Shown here piece after piece: positions 20,181 to 28,974 of a stretch of DNA of 64,000 bases. This DNA is from Streptomyces canus (GTDB lineage Bacteria > Actinomycetota > Actinomycetes > Streptomycetales > Streptomycetaceae), in assembly GCF_030816965.1 (NCBI RefSeq), contig NZ_JAUSYQ010000002.1, positions 4,249,001 to 4,313,000 of the forward strand, in the 5' to 3' direction. The notes beneath the pieces were generated by a model. It was not told the origin of the DNA, did not search any database, and worked only from the letters and a program-made list of their open reading frames with translations. The number at the start of each line of letters is the position of its first letter. Position 1 is the first letter of the stretch. Position numbers and translations under genes: made by a program.

Positions 20181-20929
20181 GCACTGCTTCCCTGGAGGTC
20201 TCCGGCCTCGCCTTCGCCTATCCGGACGGGCATCAGGCCCTGTTCGGCGTGGACTTCTCCCTCGCGCGCGGCGAGCGGGTCGCGCTGCTCGGCCCCAACG
20301 GCGCCGGCAAGACGACCCTGGTGCTGCACCTCAACGGCATCCTGAGCGGCGGGGTGGGCACGGTGACGGTCGCCGGGCTGCCCGTGGACAAGAAGCACAT
20401 GGCCGAGATCCGGCGCAAGGTCGGCATCGTCTTCCAGGACCCCGACGACCAGCTCTTCATGCCGACCGTGCGCGAGGACGTGGCGTTCGGACCGGCGGCG
20501 GCCGGGCTCAGGGGGCCCGAGCTGGAGGAACGCGTGGACCGGGCGCTCACCAGGGTCGGCATGGCGGATTTCAAGGACCGGCCCCCGCACCACCTCTCCT
20601 TCGGCCAGCGGCGCCGGGTGGCGGTGGCCACCGTGCTGGCGATGGAGCCGGAGATCCTCGTCCTCGACGAGCCCTCCTCCAACCTCGACCCGGCCTCCCG
20701 CCGCGAACTCGCCGACATCCTGCGCTCGTTGGACGTGACGGTCCTGATGGTGACGCACGACCTGCCGTACGCACTGGAGCTGTGCCCGCGCTCGCTGATC
20801 CTGAGCGAGGGCACCATCGCCGCGGACGGGAAGACCGCCGAGCTCCTCGCCGACGACGCGCTGATGCGGGCCCACCGGCTGGAGTTGCCCTTCGGATTCG
20901 ATCCGCGGTCCGTGACAATGGGCGCGTGA
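20177..20929 (+). CDS. ECF transporter ATPase, CbiO/NikO
   Basis: ABC ATPase of 250 aa. Walker A is GPNGAGKTT, the Q-loop VFQDPDDQLFMPTVREDVAFGP is typical of CbiO, and Walker B is LVLDEPSSNLD. The signature is LSFGQ in place of LSGGQ, a variant seen in this subfamily. I chose GTG 20177, whose GTGA overlaps the T-component stop; an in-frame ATG at 20168 is an alternative. The 3' end overlaps ohrR as GTGA. Confidence 0.92.
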   Translation: MSTASLEVSGLAFAYPDGHQALFGVDFSLARGERVALLGPNGAGKTTLVLHLNGILSGGVGTVTVAGLPVDKKHMAEIRRKVGIVFQDPDDQLFMPTVREDVAFGPAAAGLRGPELEERVDRALTRVGMADFKDRPPHHLSFGQRRRVAVATVLAMEPEILVLDEPSSNLDPASRRELADILRSLDVTVLMVTHDLPYALELCPRSLILSEGTIAADGKTAELLADDALMRAHRLELPFGFDPRSVTMGA

Positions 20930-21387
20930 CGAACGAAGAGGACGCCGGATCGCTGCTGCTCGACGACCAGTTGTGCTTCGCGCTGTACGCCGCCCAGCGC
21001 GCGGTGACGGCCGCGTACCGGCCGCTCCTCGACGAGCTCGGGCTCACCTATCCGCAGTACCTCGTGCTGCTGGTGCTGTGGGAGTGCGGTCAGACGACCG
21101 TGAAGGAGCTGGCAGCCGCCCTGCGCCTCGACTACGGCACGGTCTCGCCGTTGCTCAAGCGGCTGGAGAGCGCGGGGTTCGTACGCCGGGAGCGCGCGGC
21201 GAGCGACGAGCGCTCGGTGCTGGTGGCATGCACGGGGCGCGCGGAGGAGCTCAGGGAGCGCGCGGCAGCCGTGCCCGGCGCCCTCCTCTCCGCGACCGGG
21301 CTCGACACCAAGGAGGCCGCGAGACTGCGCGAGGACTTGTGGGGGCTCGCGAACAGAGCGCACGAAGCTTCCGAGCGCCCCCGCTGA
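20926..21387 (+). CDS. ohrR: MarR-family organic peroxide sensor, OhrR type
   Basis: Winged-helix repressor of 153 aa. DDQLCFALYAAQRA places Cys17 at the position of the peroxide-reactive cysteine of OhrR, and LGLTYPQYLVLLVLWE follows as in known OhrR proteins. The recognition region is LDYGTVSPLLKRLES. The start GTG 20926 overlaps the ATPase stop as GTGA, so the regulator is translationally coupled to the metal transporter. The adjacent ohr gene, 107 bp downstream, is the expected target. Confidence 0.9.
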   Translation: MTNEEDAGSLLLDDQLCFALYAAQRAVTAAYRPLLDELGLTYPQYLVLLVLWECGQTTVKELAAALRLDYGTVSPLLKRLESAGFVRRERAASDERSVLVACTGRAEELRERAAAVPGALLSATGLDTKEAARLREDLWGLANRAHEASERPR

Positions 21388-21494
21388 CCTCCTGTTACCC
21401 GAGGTTGCCACCCCCTGGTAGTCCGGGGTCAGCCTACCGGTCAGTATCTTGTGCACGATGTACTTGCGCGCACTTCTCCGGGGGGAGACCAGCC

Positions 21495-21941
21495 ATGCCT
21501 GAGGAAACCGCCGTCGACACCCGGCCGACGAAGATCATGTATGTCGCCGAGGCCACGGCACACGGCGGCCGGGACGGCTATGTCACCAGCCAGGACGGCC
21601 AGATCGAGCTGAAGGTCGCGATGCCGCCGGCTCTCGGCGGGGACGGCAACGGCACCAACCCGGAGCAGCTGTTCGCCGCCGGGTACAGCGCCTGCTTCCA
21701 CAACGCGCTGATCCTCGTCGGCAACCGCGAGGGCTACGACCTGACCGGCTCCACGGTCGCCGCGAAGGTCGGCATCGGCCCCAACAGACACCGCGGCTAC
21801 GGCCTCGCGGTCGCCCTGAGCGTCTCGCTGCCGATCCTCGACGCGGGCCTCGCGGGGAGGCTGGTGGACGCGGCCCACGAGGTCTGTCCGTACTCGAACG
21901 CGACCCGCGGGAACATCGACGTGACGATTCTGCTTGGCTGA
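21495..21941 (+). CDS. ohr: Organic hydroperoxide resistance protein, OsmC/Ohr family
   Basis: Thiol peroxidase reducing lipid and organic hydroperoxides, 148 aa. The two catalytic cysteines are C67 in GYSACFHNAL and C131 in HEVCPYSNATRGN. The N-terminus has the Ohr-type IMYVAEATAHGGRDG. The ATG at 21495 is preceded by GGGGGAG. The 107-bp leader contains GTGCAC and related repeats near 21450-21475 that could bind OhrR, but no clear palindrome stands out. Confidence 0.95.
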   Translation: MPEETAVDTRPTKIMYVAEATAHGGRDGYVTSQDGQIELKVAMPPALGGDGNGTNPEQLFAAGYSACFHNALILVGNREGYDLTGSTVAAKVGIGPNRHRGYGLAVALSVSLPILDAGLAGRLVDAAHEVCPYSNATRGNIDVTILLG

Positions 21942-21976
21942 GGGGAGCTTCGAGCGGCAGCAGAGGGAGTACGGGC

Positions 21977-23137
21977 GTGGACGTGAACGGCACAGTCGCC
22001 GAGGGCTTCGAGCCGGTCAGGGAAGTGTTCGCCCGGAACTTCGAGGCGCTCGGGGACCGGGGCGCGGCGGTCGCCGTGTACCGGGACGGGCGCAAGGTGG
22101 TCGACCTGTGGGCCGGCAGCAGGGACATCGACGGCACCGAGCCCTGGCGGCACGGCACCGCGCAGGTCGTGCGCTCGGCGACCAAGGGCGTCGCCGCCGC
22201 CGTACCCCTGATGCTGCACCAGCGTGGGGAGCTGGACCTGGACGCGCCGGTGGCCGAGTACTGGCCCGGGTTCAAGGCGCGCGGCAAGGAGCGGGTGCTG
22301 GTCCGGCACGTGCTGAACCACCGGGCCGGGCTGCCGGTGATCGACCGGCCGCTCACCCCCGAGGAGTCCCTGGACCCGCTGAAGGGCCCCGAGGCGGTCG
22401 CCGCGCAGGCACCCGTCTGGGAGCCCGGCACGGACCACGGGTATCACGCGCTGACGTACGGCTGGCTGCTGGACGAACTGGTACGCAGGGTGACCGGGCT
22501 CGGGGCCGGTGAGTGGATCGCGCGGGAGATCGCCGGGCCGCTGGGGGCCGAGTTCTGGCTCGGGCTGCCGCAGGACGAGGAAGCGGCCGGGCGGACGGGA
22601 CGGGTCGGACGGGTCGAAGGCCCCGAGCCCACCGGCGGCCTGCGCGCCCGTCCCAAGCGGTCCGTCACCGAGGCCTACGACGATCCCGGCTCCCTCACCC
22701 GCCGCGCCTTCGCCGCGATCACTCCCTTCCCCGACCAGAACGCACCGGAGTACCGGGCGAGCGCCCTGCCCGCGACCAACGGGATCGCGACGGCCGACGG
22801 GCTGGCGCGCGTCTACGCGGCGATGGTCGGTGAGATCGACGGGGTGCGGCTCTTCGACCCGGCCACGGTCGAGCTCGCCCGCACCGAGGAGTCGGCGGGT
22901 CCGGACCGGGTGCTCGTCGTGAACACTCGTTTCGGACTGGGCTACATGCTGCACGGCAGCGCGTCGCCGTTCCTCGGCGCGGGTTCCTTCGGGCACCCCG
23001 GCCGCGGTGGCTCCCTCGGCTTCGCCGACCCGGAGACGGGCATCGCCTTCGGCTATGTCACCAACGGGTTCCGCAAGACGGTCACGGCGGATCCGAGGGC
23101 TCAGGCTCTGGTCAGGGCGGTGCGGGCGGCCCTGTGA
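21977..23137 (+). CDS. Serine hydrolase, beta-lactamase/EstB-like family
   Basis: 386 aa with the class C beta-lactamase fold. The nucleophile is in RSATKGVAAAV (SxxK) near residue 75. The Tyr motif is in GYHALTYGWLLDELV near residue 160, and the third motif HPGRGGSLG lies near residue 340. There is no signal peptide, so it is probably a cytoplasmic esterase or lipase rather than a resistance enzyme. The start is GTG 21977 after GGGAG. It lies 35 bp after ohr. Confidence 0.88.
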   Translation: MDVNGTVAEGFEPVREVFARNFEALGDRGAAVAVYRDGRKVVDLWAGSRDIDGTEPWRHGTAQVVRSATKGVAAAVPLMLHQRGELDLDAPVAEYWPGFKARGKERVLVRHVLNHRAGLPVIDRPLTPEESLDPLKGPEAVAAQAPVWEPGTDHGYHALTYGWLLDELVRRVTGLGAGEWIAREIAGPLGAEFWLGLPQDEEAAGRTGRVGRVEGPEPTGGLRARPKRSVTEAYDDPGSLTRRAFAAITPFPDQNAPEYRASALPATNGIATADGLARVYAAMVGEIDGVRLFDPATVELARTEESAGPDRVLVVNTRFGLGYMLHGSASPFLGAGSFGHPGRGGSLGFADPETGIAFGYVTNGFRKTVTADPRAQALVRAVRAAL

Positions 23138-23140
23138 CGG

Positions 23141-23416
23141 CTACACGTTGATCGAGTGGGACGTCCGCCCGGACGCCTCGTCGATCTCGTCGTGCGCCTT
23201 GGTCAGCAACTGCATCGCGAGTTCGTTCAGCGCCCGCGCCCCCGCGACCTCCTCGCCGACCCGCGGCTGATTCGTGTCGCTGCGGTGGCGGCTGGCGTGT
23301 CCGCGTGCCCGAACCTCGCTCCCGTCGGGCAGGCGCACCAGCGCGACCGCCTCCGTGTGCCGTTCGTCCTCCCGGAACTCCAGCTCGACGTGCCATCCGA
23401 CTGCGGTGTGCGTCAT
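23141..23416 (-). CDS. DUF1876 (dsRBD-like fold) protein
   Basis: 91-aa protein of a small actinobacterial family. The pattern GWHVELEFREDERHTEAVALVRLPDGSEVRARGHA, then NQPRVGEEVAGARALNELAMQLL, fits DUF1876. ATG 23416 follows a near-perfect GGAGGTGAT ribosome site, indicating strong translation. Function is unknown; homologues are often near stress genes. It is convergent with the serine hydrolase, 3 bp apart. Confidence 0.85.
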   Translation of the reverse strand: MTHTAVGWHVELEFREDERHTEAVALVRLPDGSEVRARGHASRHRSDTNQPRVGEEVAGARALNELAMQLLTKAHDEIDEASGRTSHSINV

Positions 23417-23494
23417 GGGGATCACCTCCGGATACCTCTGCTTCCAGAGTGCTCCTCCGGCGGCCACATCACACGGTGACCGCCGGAAGTGACG

Positions 23495-23640
23495 TCAGCC
23501 GCCGGACTCCGCCGACGGCAGGTAGGCGCCGGGTACGTCGTTCGGCGCGTAGACCTTGCTGTCGCCGGGGTACGGCTTGGTCCAGGCGTGCGGCTGGTAC
23601 CAGGTGCAACGGTCATCTGCTCGGCGTTGGTGCGATCAGC
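23495..23640 (-). pseudogene. Remnant C-terminus of an unidentified protein
   Basis: The minus strand carries a protein-like open stretch that ends at a TGA (23497-23495). It reads DDRCTWYQPHAWTKPYPGD then SKVYAPNDVPGAYLPSAESGG. It has normal Streptomyces codon bias but no start: an in-frame stop lies at 23638-23636. Sequence just upstream (about 23610-23700) has more A/T at third positions than neighbours. This looks like the tail of a larger gene left by deletion or recombination. Family unknown. Confidence 0.5.
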
Positions 23641-23758
23641 CGATCGAGCTGACTCGATCTCCTGCGCACTCCCTGGCGAGCGGTCATCAACCCCCTGACC
23701 GTCGAACTCCCAGGGCGGCGATGAGGGCGAGTGACGCGCGAGAGTTGCACGACCCGTC

Positions 23759-24604
23759 TCACCCGGCGTGCAACATCAGCCCGATCCCCACCACGAGCAG
23801 CCCGGCCGCCGCGATCCTCGGCGCCCCGAACCGCTCCTTGAAGAACACGGCGCCGATGGCCGCGCCGACGATGATCGAGGATTCGCGCAGGGCGGCGACG
23901 GGGGCGAGTTCGGCCTTGGTCTGGGCCCACAGGACGAGCCCGTACGCGGCCACGGAGAGGGCGGCGCCGACGAGCCCGACCCCTGCGAACGGCCTCAGTA
24001 CGGCGACGGATCGGCCGCGCCACCTGGTGAGGGCGTACGCCGGGATCACGACCCCCTGCACCGCCATCAGCCAGACGATGTACCCGAGCGAGGAACCGGA
24101 GGCGCGCACGCCGAGCCCGTCGACGACGGTGTACGCGGCGATGGTCAGCCCGGTCGCCAACGCGGCGCCGATCGCGGGCCAGTTGGGCCGGCGGCCGCGC
24201 AGCCCCCACAGCGCGACGCCGGTCAGTCCCGCACAGGAGAGGGCGATTCCGGCGGCGGCCCACCCGTCCGGCACCTCGTGCGCGAAGAGGGCGGCCAGCA
24301 CGGTCACGACCAGGGGCGCGGTGCCGCGCGCGATCGGATAGGCCTGTCCGAAGTCCCCGAGCTGGAAGGACTTCATCAGCAGCGCGTAGTAGGCGATATG
24401 GATGCAGGACGAGGCGAGGAGATACGGCCACGCGCCCGCCGCCGGAACCGCCGCGAACGGGATGATCGCCAGCCCGATGAGCATCCCCCCGCCCGAGATC
24501 AGCGTGAACCCGACCAGCTTGTCGGTGATCTGGTGCGCGATGGCGTTCCAGCTGGCGTGCGTGATGGCGGCGAGGAGAACGGCCGCGGTGACGAGCGGCG
24601 TCAC
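23759..24604 (-). CDS. EamA/DMT-family transporter
   Basis: Integral membrane protein of 281 aa with ten predicted helices arranged as two EamA repeats. Recognisable parts are ASWNAIAHQITDKLVGF at the N-terminus, QAYPIARGTAPLVVTVLAALF in repeat 1 and APVAALRESSIIVGAAIGAVFFKERFG in repeat 2. The start GTG 24604 overlaps the ybaK stop as GTGA. Substrate is unknown; members export amino acids or metabolites. Confidence 0.87.
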   Translation of the reverse strand: MTPLVTAAVLLAAITHASWNAIAHQITDKLVGFTLISGGGMLIGLAIIPFAAVPAAGAWPYLLASSCIHIAYYALLMKSFQLGDFGQAYPIARGTAPLVVTVLAALFAHEVPDGWAAAGIALSCAGLTGVALWGLRGRRPNWPAIGAALATGLTIAAYTVVDGLGVRASGSSLGYIVWLMAVQGVVIPAYALTRWRGRSVAVLRPFAGVGLVGAALSVAAYGLVLWAQTKAELAPVAALRESSIIVGAAIGAVFFKERFGAPRIAAAGLLVVGIGLMLHAG

Positions 24605-25098
24605 GCGGTGCTCTCGCGGACGTCCACGAGAGCGGCGCCGGCCTGGGCGACCAGGTCCTTGGGCGCGATGGGGAACACGGCGTACGGGTTGCCGGCAGCG
24701 GCCCACACCAGCTCGTGTTCGAGCAGCGAACGGTCGGCCAGCACCCGGGTCCTCGTACGGTGCCCGAAGGGCGGCACGCCCCCGATGGCGTACCCGGTCG
24801 TCTCCCGTACGACATCGGCCTTGGCCCGGGTGACCTTGTCGGCGCCGAGCTCCTCCCGGACCCGCTCGAGGTCGACCCGCGAGGCCCCGTCCATCAGGAC
24901 CAGCACGGGCACCCCGTCCGCCGCGAAGATCAGCGACTTGCAGATCTGACTCAGCTCGCACCCGATGGCCGCGGCGGCCTCGGCTGCGGTACGGGTCGCG
25001 TCCGGGAATCGGCGGACCTGCGCGATGAGCTCACCGAGGCCCAACTCGCGGAGGGCCTCGGCGAAACGGGTGTGGGCTCCAGAGTCCGAAGGCGTCAT
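24601..25098 (-). CDS. YbaK/ProX-type aminoacyl-tRNA deacylase
   Basis: 165-aa trans-editing domain that hydrolyses mischarged tRNA such as Cys- or Ala-tRNAPro. The conserved Lys is in SQICKSLIFAADG, and GGVPPFGHRTRTRVLADRSL is the family loop. ATG 25098 was preferred; a TTG at 25125 would add nine residues. Translationally coupled to the EamA transporter. Confidence 0.88.
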   Translation of the reverse strand: MTPSDSGAHTRFAEALRELGLGELIAQVRRFPDATRTAAEAAAAIGCELSQICKSLIFAADGVPVLVLMDGASRVDLERVREELGADKVTRAKADVVRETTGYAIGGVPPFGHRTRTRVLADRSLLEHELVWAAAGNPYAVFPIAPKDLVAQAGAALVDVRESTA

Positions 25099-25208
25099 GC
25101 CCGGCAGGTTAGCTGCCGGATACAAACGTCACGACCGAATTCACCGTCGGACGGCGTGGAGCGGGCTTGTTGTGGCGTGCTGCCGTGCTGAAGCGGCAGG
25201 ATGCTGCG

Positions 25209-25838
25209 ATGACCCCGTCTCCCGCGGTACGCCCCTACCGCCCCCAGGACCGCGACGCCCTCGAGGACATCTGCGTCCGTACCGCCCACGCGGGTCGGGA
25301 CAGCCGCCCGCACTACCAGGACCCCGGCGTCTTCCCGGCGGCCTTCGCGGCGCCGTACGTCCATCTCGAACCGGAGCTGGCCTTCGTGCTCGATGACGGG
25401 GAGGGACGGGCCGTCGGGTACATCGTCGGGACCGCCGACACGCCCCGGTTCGTGGCGGACTACCGCGCGACATGGCTGCCCCTGGTGGCCGGCCGCTACC
25501 CGGAGCCCCGCCACGAGCCGCGCACCCCGGACGAGGAGATCGTCGCGCTGCTGCACCGCCCCGAGCGGATGCTCGTGCCCGAAGTCGCCGCCTACCCCGC
25601 CCACTTGCACATCGACCTGCTCCCCGAGTGGCAGGGGCATGGGTACGGGCGCGCGCTGATGGAGAGCTTCCTGCGCGCGCTGCACGAGCGGGGCGTGGCC
25701 GCCGTACACCTGTCGATGGTGTCCGCGAACACGCCCGCCCGTGCCTTCTACGACCGTCTCGGCTTTCACGAGATCGCCGTACCGGATCCCGGGCCCGTCA
25801 CTTATCTCGGCCGGCCCACGGCAGACGAAGGCCGGTGA
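25209..25838 (+). CDS. GNAT-family N-acetyltransferase
   Basis: 209 aa, cytoplasmic. Acetyl-CoA-binding motif A is LPEWQGHGYGRALMESFL near residues 137-155, followed by NTPARAFYDRLGFHEIAV. The long insertion between strands resembles the acetyltransferase-like domain found beside bacterial O-GlcNAcases. The ATG at 25209 follows GGCAGGATG. Substrate is unknown. The stop codon is inside the downstream terminator stem. Confidence 0.87.
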   Translation: MTPSPAVRPYRPQDRDALEDICVRTAHAGRDSRPHYQDPGVFPAAFAAPYVHLEPELAFVLDDGEGRAVGYIVGTADTPRFVADYRATWLPLVAGRYPEPRHEPRTPDEEIVALLHRPERMLVPEVAAYPAHLHIDLLPEWQGHGYGRALMESFLRALHERGVAAVHLSMVSANTPARAFYDRLGFHEIAVPDPGPVTYLGRPTADEGR

Positions 25839-25858
25839 GGGCATCCCCCTCACCGGCC
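25830..25858. terminator. Bidirectional terminator between GNAT and MMPL genes
   Basis: GGCCGGTGAGGG (25830-25841) and CCCTCACCGGCC (25847-25858) make a perfect 12-bp stem with a 5-base loop. It is placed between convergent genes and includes the GNAT stop codon. Confidence 0.8.
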
Positions 25859-25880
25859 GACCACTCTCACGCGGCGTGCG

Positions 25881-28079
25881 TCAGACGCGTACCAGCTCCC
25901 GGTCCTCGTCCGGATCCGTGTCCTTCTCCGCCTGGGTGCGCAGTCCCTCGCCCTCGACGTCGACGTTGGGCAGCGCGCGGTCCAGCCACTTCGGCAGCCA
26001 CCAGGCGCGGTGGCCGAGCAGGGCGAGGACCGCGGGAACGATCGCCATGCGGACCACGAACGCGTCGAAGAAGACGGCGATCGCGAGGCCGAAGCCGATC
26101 ATCTTGATCATCGACTCGCCGGAGCTGATGAAGCCTCCGAAGACGGCCATCATGATGACCGCGGCGGCGACCACGACCCGGGCGCTGTGCTTGAACCCGG
26201 TCACGATGGCCTGGCTCGGGGACTCGCCGTGGACGTACGCCTCGCGCATCCGGGTCACGAGGAACACCTCGTAGTCCATCGCGAGGCCGAAGACCACGCC
26301 GACCATGAAGATCGGCATCATCGACATGATCGGGCCGGTCTCCTCGACGCCGAGCAGCCCGCCGAGCCAGCCCCACTGGAAGACCGCGACCACGGCACCG
26401 AGCGCGGCGAGGACCGACAGCAGGAAGCCGAGGGCCGCCTTCAGCGGGACGAGGATCGAGCGGAAGACCACGATCAGGAGGAGGAAGGCCAGGCCCACGA
26501 CCAGGGCCAGGTACGGGATGAGCGCGTCGCTCAGCTTCTGCGAGAAGTCGATGTTCAGCGCCGTCGTGCCGGTGACCAGGACGTCCGCGTCCGCCTTGGA
26601 CGCGACGTCGTCACGGATGGCGTGCACCAGGTCCTCGGTCTGGGCCGAGGACGGCTTGGAGTCGGGGACGACCGTGATGGTCGCGGTGTCGCCGGCCTTG
26701 TTGAAGGTCGCCGGGGTGACCGTGACGACGTCCTCGAGTCCCTTGATGCCGTCGGTCACCGTGGTGGCCGCGGCCTTCGGGTCGTCGCTGTTCTTCGCGT
26801 CGACCACGATCATCAGGGGGCCGTTGAAGCCGGGTCCGAAGCCCTCCGAGAGGAGGTCGTAGGCGCGGCGCTGGGTCGTGGAGGTCGGCTGCGAGCCGTC
26901 GTCGGGCAGGCCCAGCTCCAGCTGGCTGACCGGCAGCGCTACGGCGCCGAGGCCGACCACACCGAGCAGCAGCACGGCGGCCGGACGGCGGATGACGAAG
27001 CTCGCCCAGCGCGTGCCCAGGTTGGGCTTCGCGAGCGCCGTCCCGGTGGTCTTCCCACGCTTCTCGCCCGCCGGGCGGATCTTGCGGCCCGCGTACCCGA
27101 GCAGCGCCGGAATCATCGTCAGCGCGATGAGGACGGCGATCACGACCGTGCCCGCCGCGGCGAGACCCATCTTGGTCAGCATCGGCACGTTGACGACCGA
27201 GAGACCGGCCAGCGCGATCACGACCGTGAGGCCCGCGAAGACCACCGCGGAACCGGCGGTGCCGGTGGCCCGGCCCACCGCCTCCTCGCGGTCGCGGCCC
27301 TCGGCCAGCTCGGCGCGGTAGCGGGAGACGATGAACAGCGCGTAGTCGATGCCGACCGCCAGGCCGATCATCCCCGCGAGCGTGGAGGTGGTGCTGCCGA
27401 GGTCGAGTGCCTTGGCGAGGGCGGCGATGGTGGAGACGCCGATCGCGACACCGATGATCGCGGTCAGCAGCGGCAACCCGGCCGCGATCATCGAGCCCAG
27501 GGTGATGACCAGGACGACCGCGGCGATGGCGAGACCGATGGCCTCGCCGACTGCCCCCGCGTCGGGCTGGGCCTGGAGCGCGTCGCCTCCGACGTCGACG
27601 GTCAGGCCGGTGGCCCGGGCGTCGTCACCGGCGGTCTCCAGGGCGTCCCTGGTCGCGTCCTTGAGCCCGACGGCGGGAGCGTCGTACTTCACCGAGAGGT
27701 AGGCGACCGTGCCGTCCTTGCTCACCGCCCGGGTCGTGAACGGGTCAGTGACGGAGACGACCTCGGAGCCGTCGCCCAGCTCCTTGACGGTCTTCGCGAC
27801 GGTCGCCCTGTGGGCGGCGTCCGTCATCTTCTCGCCCTTGGGCGCCTTGAAGACCATGCGCCCGGTGGCGCCGTCGGCGCTGGCTCCGGGGAAACGCTGT
27901 TCCAGCAGGTCGAAGGCCTTCTGCGCCTCCGTGCCCGGGATGGAGAAGGAGGTGGATCCGGCGGCGGGCGCACTGGCCGCGCCGACGCCCGCGAGGGTCA
28001 GCAGGGCCACCCATATCAGGGCGACGAAATGCCGTCGCCGGAAGGCGAGCCGGCCGAGCCGGTAGAGGAAAGTGGCCAC
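25881..28079 (-). CDS. MMPL-family RND-type exporter
   Basis: 732-aa membrane protein with the MMPL layout: one N-terminal helix, a periplasmic domain, five helices, then the pattern repeated. Helix motifs include GLAVGIDYALFIVSRYR and VFGLAMDYEVFLVTRMREAY, the conserved Asp-Tyr pairs of the proton relay. The start is GTG 28079 with GGGAG nine bases upstream. It follows a tetR gene on the same strand by 105 bp and is probably repressed by it. Likely exports lipids or hydrophobic compounds. Confidence 0.92.
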   Translation of the reverse strand: MATFLYRLGRLAFRRRHFVALIWVALLTLAGVGAASAPAAGSTSFSIPGTEAQKAFDLLEQRFPGASADGATGRMVFKAPKGEKMTDAAHRATVAKTVKELGDGSEVVSVTDPFTTRAVSKDGTVAYLSVKYDAPAVGLKDATRDALETAGDDARATGLTVDVGGDALQAQPDAGAVGEAIGLAIAAVVLVITLGSMIAAGLPLLTAIIGVAIGVSTIAALAKALDLGSTTSTLAGMIGLAVGIDYALFIVSRYRAELAEGRDREEAVGRATGTAGSAVVFAGLTVVIALAGLSVVNVPMLTKMGLAAAGTVVIAVLIALTMIPALLGYAGRKIRPAGEKRGKTTGTALAKPNLGTRWASFVIRRPAAVLLLGVVGLGAVALPVSQLELGLPDDGSQPTSTTQRRAYDLLSEGFGPGFNGPLMIVVDAKNSDDPKAAATTVTDGIKGLEDVVTVTPATFNKAGDTATITVVPDSKPSSAQTEDLVHAIRDDVASKADADVLVTGTTALNIDFSQKLSDALIPYLALVVGLAFLLLIVVFRSILVPLKAALGFLLSVLAALGAVVAVFQWGWLGGLLGVEETGPIMSMMPIFMVGVVFGLAMDYEVFLVTRMREAYVHGESPSQAIVTGFKHSARVVVAAAVIMMAVFGGFISSGESMIKMIGFGLAIAVFFDAFVVRMAIVPAVLALLGHRAWWLPKWLDRALPNVDVEGEGLRTQAEKDTDPDEDRELVRV

Positions 28080-28184
28080 GAAGGCGTACTCCCGGTCAGG
28101 TCGTGAGGTTTTCAGGGCAGGGATGATCAGCCCGACGACGTGAGCGGTTACGTCAGGTGGAGGGCTTGCTGGGGTGACTGTGGG

Positions 28185-28790
28185 TCAGTCGACGGCAACA
28201 CCGAGGGCGGGGAGGACCACGGCGTCGATGTACGAAAGGAGGAAGGCCTGGGTCGGCGGCAGCTCGTCGATCATCGTGCGGGCCGCGAACCCGCCGATCA
28301 TCATGTGGATCATGAACTCGATCGCCGGGTTGTCGGGGCGCACCTCGCCCCGGTCGATCGCCCGCTGCACCACTCGGCGGAACTCCGCCATCTCGGGTTC
28401 GATGAGGTGCGCGCGGAACGCCCTCAGGAGATCCGGGTTGCCGTGGATCGCCATGGCCAGACCCCGCATGAGCGCGGAGTTCTGCTCCATGGTGCAGTCG
28501 TCCGAGCGCATGGTGAGGGCGTGCAGGTCGCCCTTGAGCGACCCGGTGTCGATCTCGTCGAATCCGAGACCGCCCGGCTTGGTGTGCCGCACCGCCTTCG
28601 CCACCAGCTCGGCCTTGCCGCCCCACTGGCGGTAGAGCGTGGCCTTGCTGGAACGGGTGCGCGCGGCGACGGCGTCCATGGTGAGGGCGTCGTAGCCGAC
28701 CTCCCGGAGCAGTTCGAGCACGGCCTCGTACAGCTCGGCCTCACGCTCGGGGGTGATGCGGCTGCGACGCGCGGTCGAGACCTCGGTCAT
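28185..28790 (-). CDS. TetR-family repressor of the MMPL exporter
   Basis: 201 aa. The N-terminal helix-turn-helix is LREVGYDALTMDAVAARTRSSKATLYRQWGGKAELV, followed by a TetR_C-like ligand domain. ATG 28790. It is first in an operon with the MMPL gene, and palindromic GTTTCGTT sites lie in the 184-bp gap to the divergent tricorn gene. Autorepression is the natural reading. Confidence 0.92.
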   Translation of the reverse strand: MTEVSTARRSRITPEREAELYEAVLELLREVGYDALTMDAVAARTRSSKATLYRQWGGKAELVAKAVRHTKPGGLGFDEIDTGSLKGDLHALTMRSDDCTMEQNSALMRGLAMAIHGNPDLLRAFRAHLIEPEMAEFRRVVQRAIDRGEVRPDNPAIEFMIHMMIGGFAARTMIDELPPTQAFLLSYIDAVVLPALGVAVD

Positions 28791-28867
28791 GTCAACTCAC
28801 CCTTTCCGCTCCGGGACTTCGAACGACACTGTTTCGTACGACACGAATGTAGCGCACTTCTCAGCGA

Positions 28868-28884
28868 AACGAAACGGTTTCGTT
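28868..28884. promoter_or_regulatory. Palindromic operator candidate upstream of tetR
   Basis: AACGAAAC, G, GTTTCGTT is a perfect 8-bp inverted repeat with a one-base centre. A related half-site, TGTTTCGTACGACACGAA, lies at about 28829-28846 nearer tetR. Spacing and position fit a TetR operator for the tetR-MMPL operon. Confidence 0.6.
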
Positions 28885-28974
28885 CGTGTTGTGGCTCACG
28901 GCGATCGCCGCAGGTCACCTCCGGCCGATTTTTCATAAGTTGCTCCGGTCCATTCCCCGGAAAAGCATGGGGAG

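Noticed and set aside
26010..28106. Long plus-strand frame across the MMPL gene
   Set aside because: Translation is Asp/Arg/Gly/His-rich without fold features; the sense strand encodes a complete MMPL protein.
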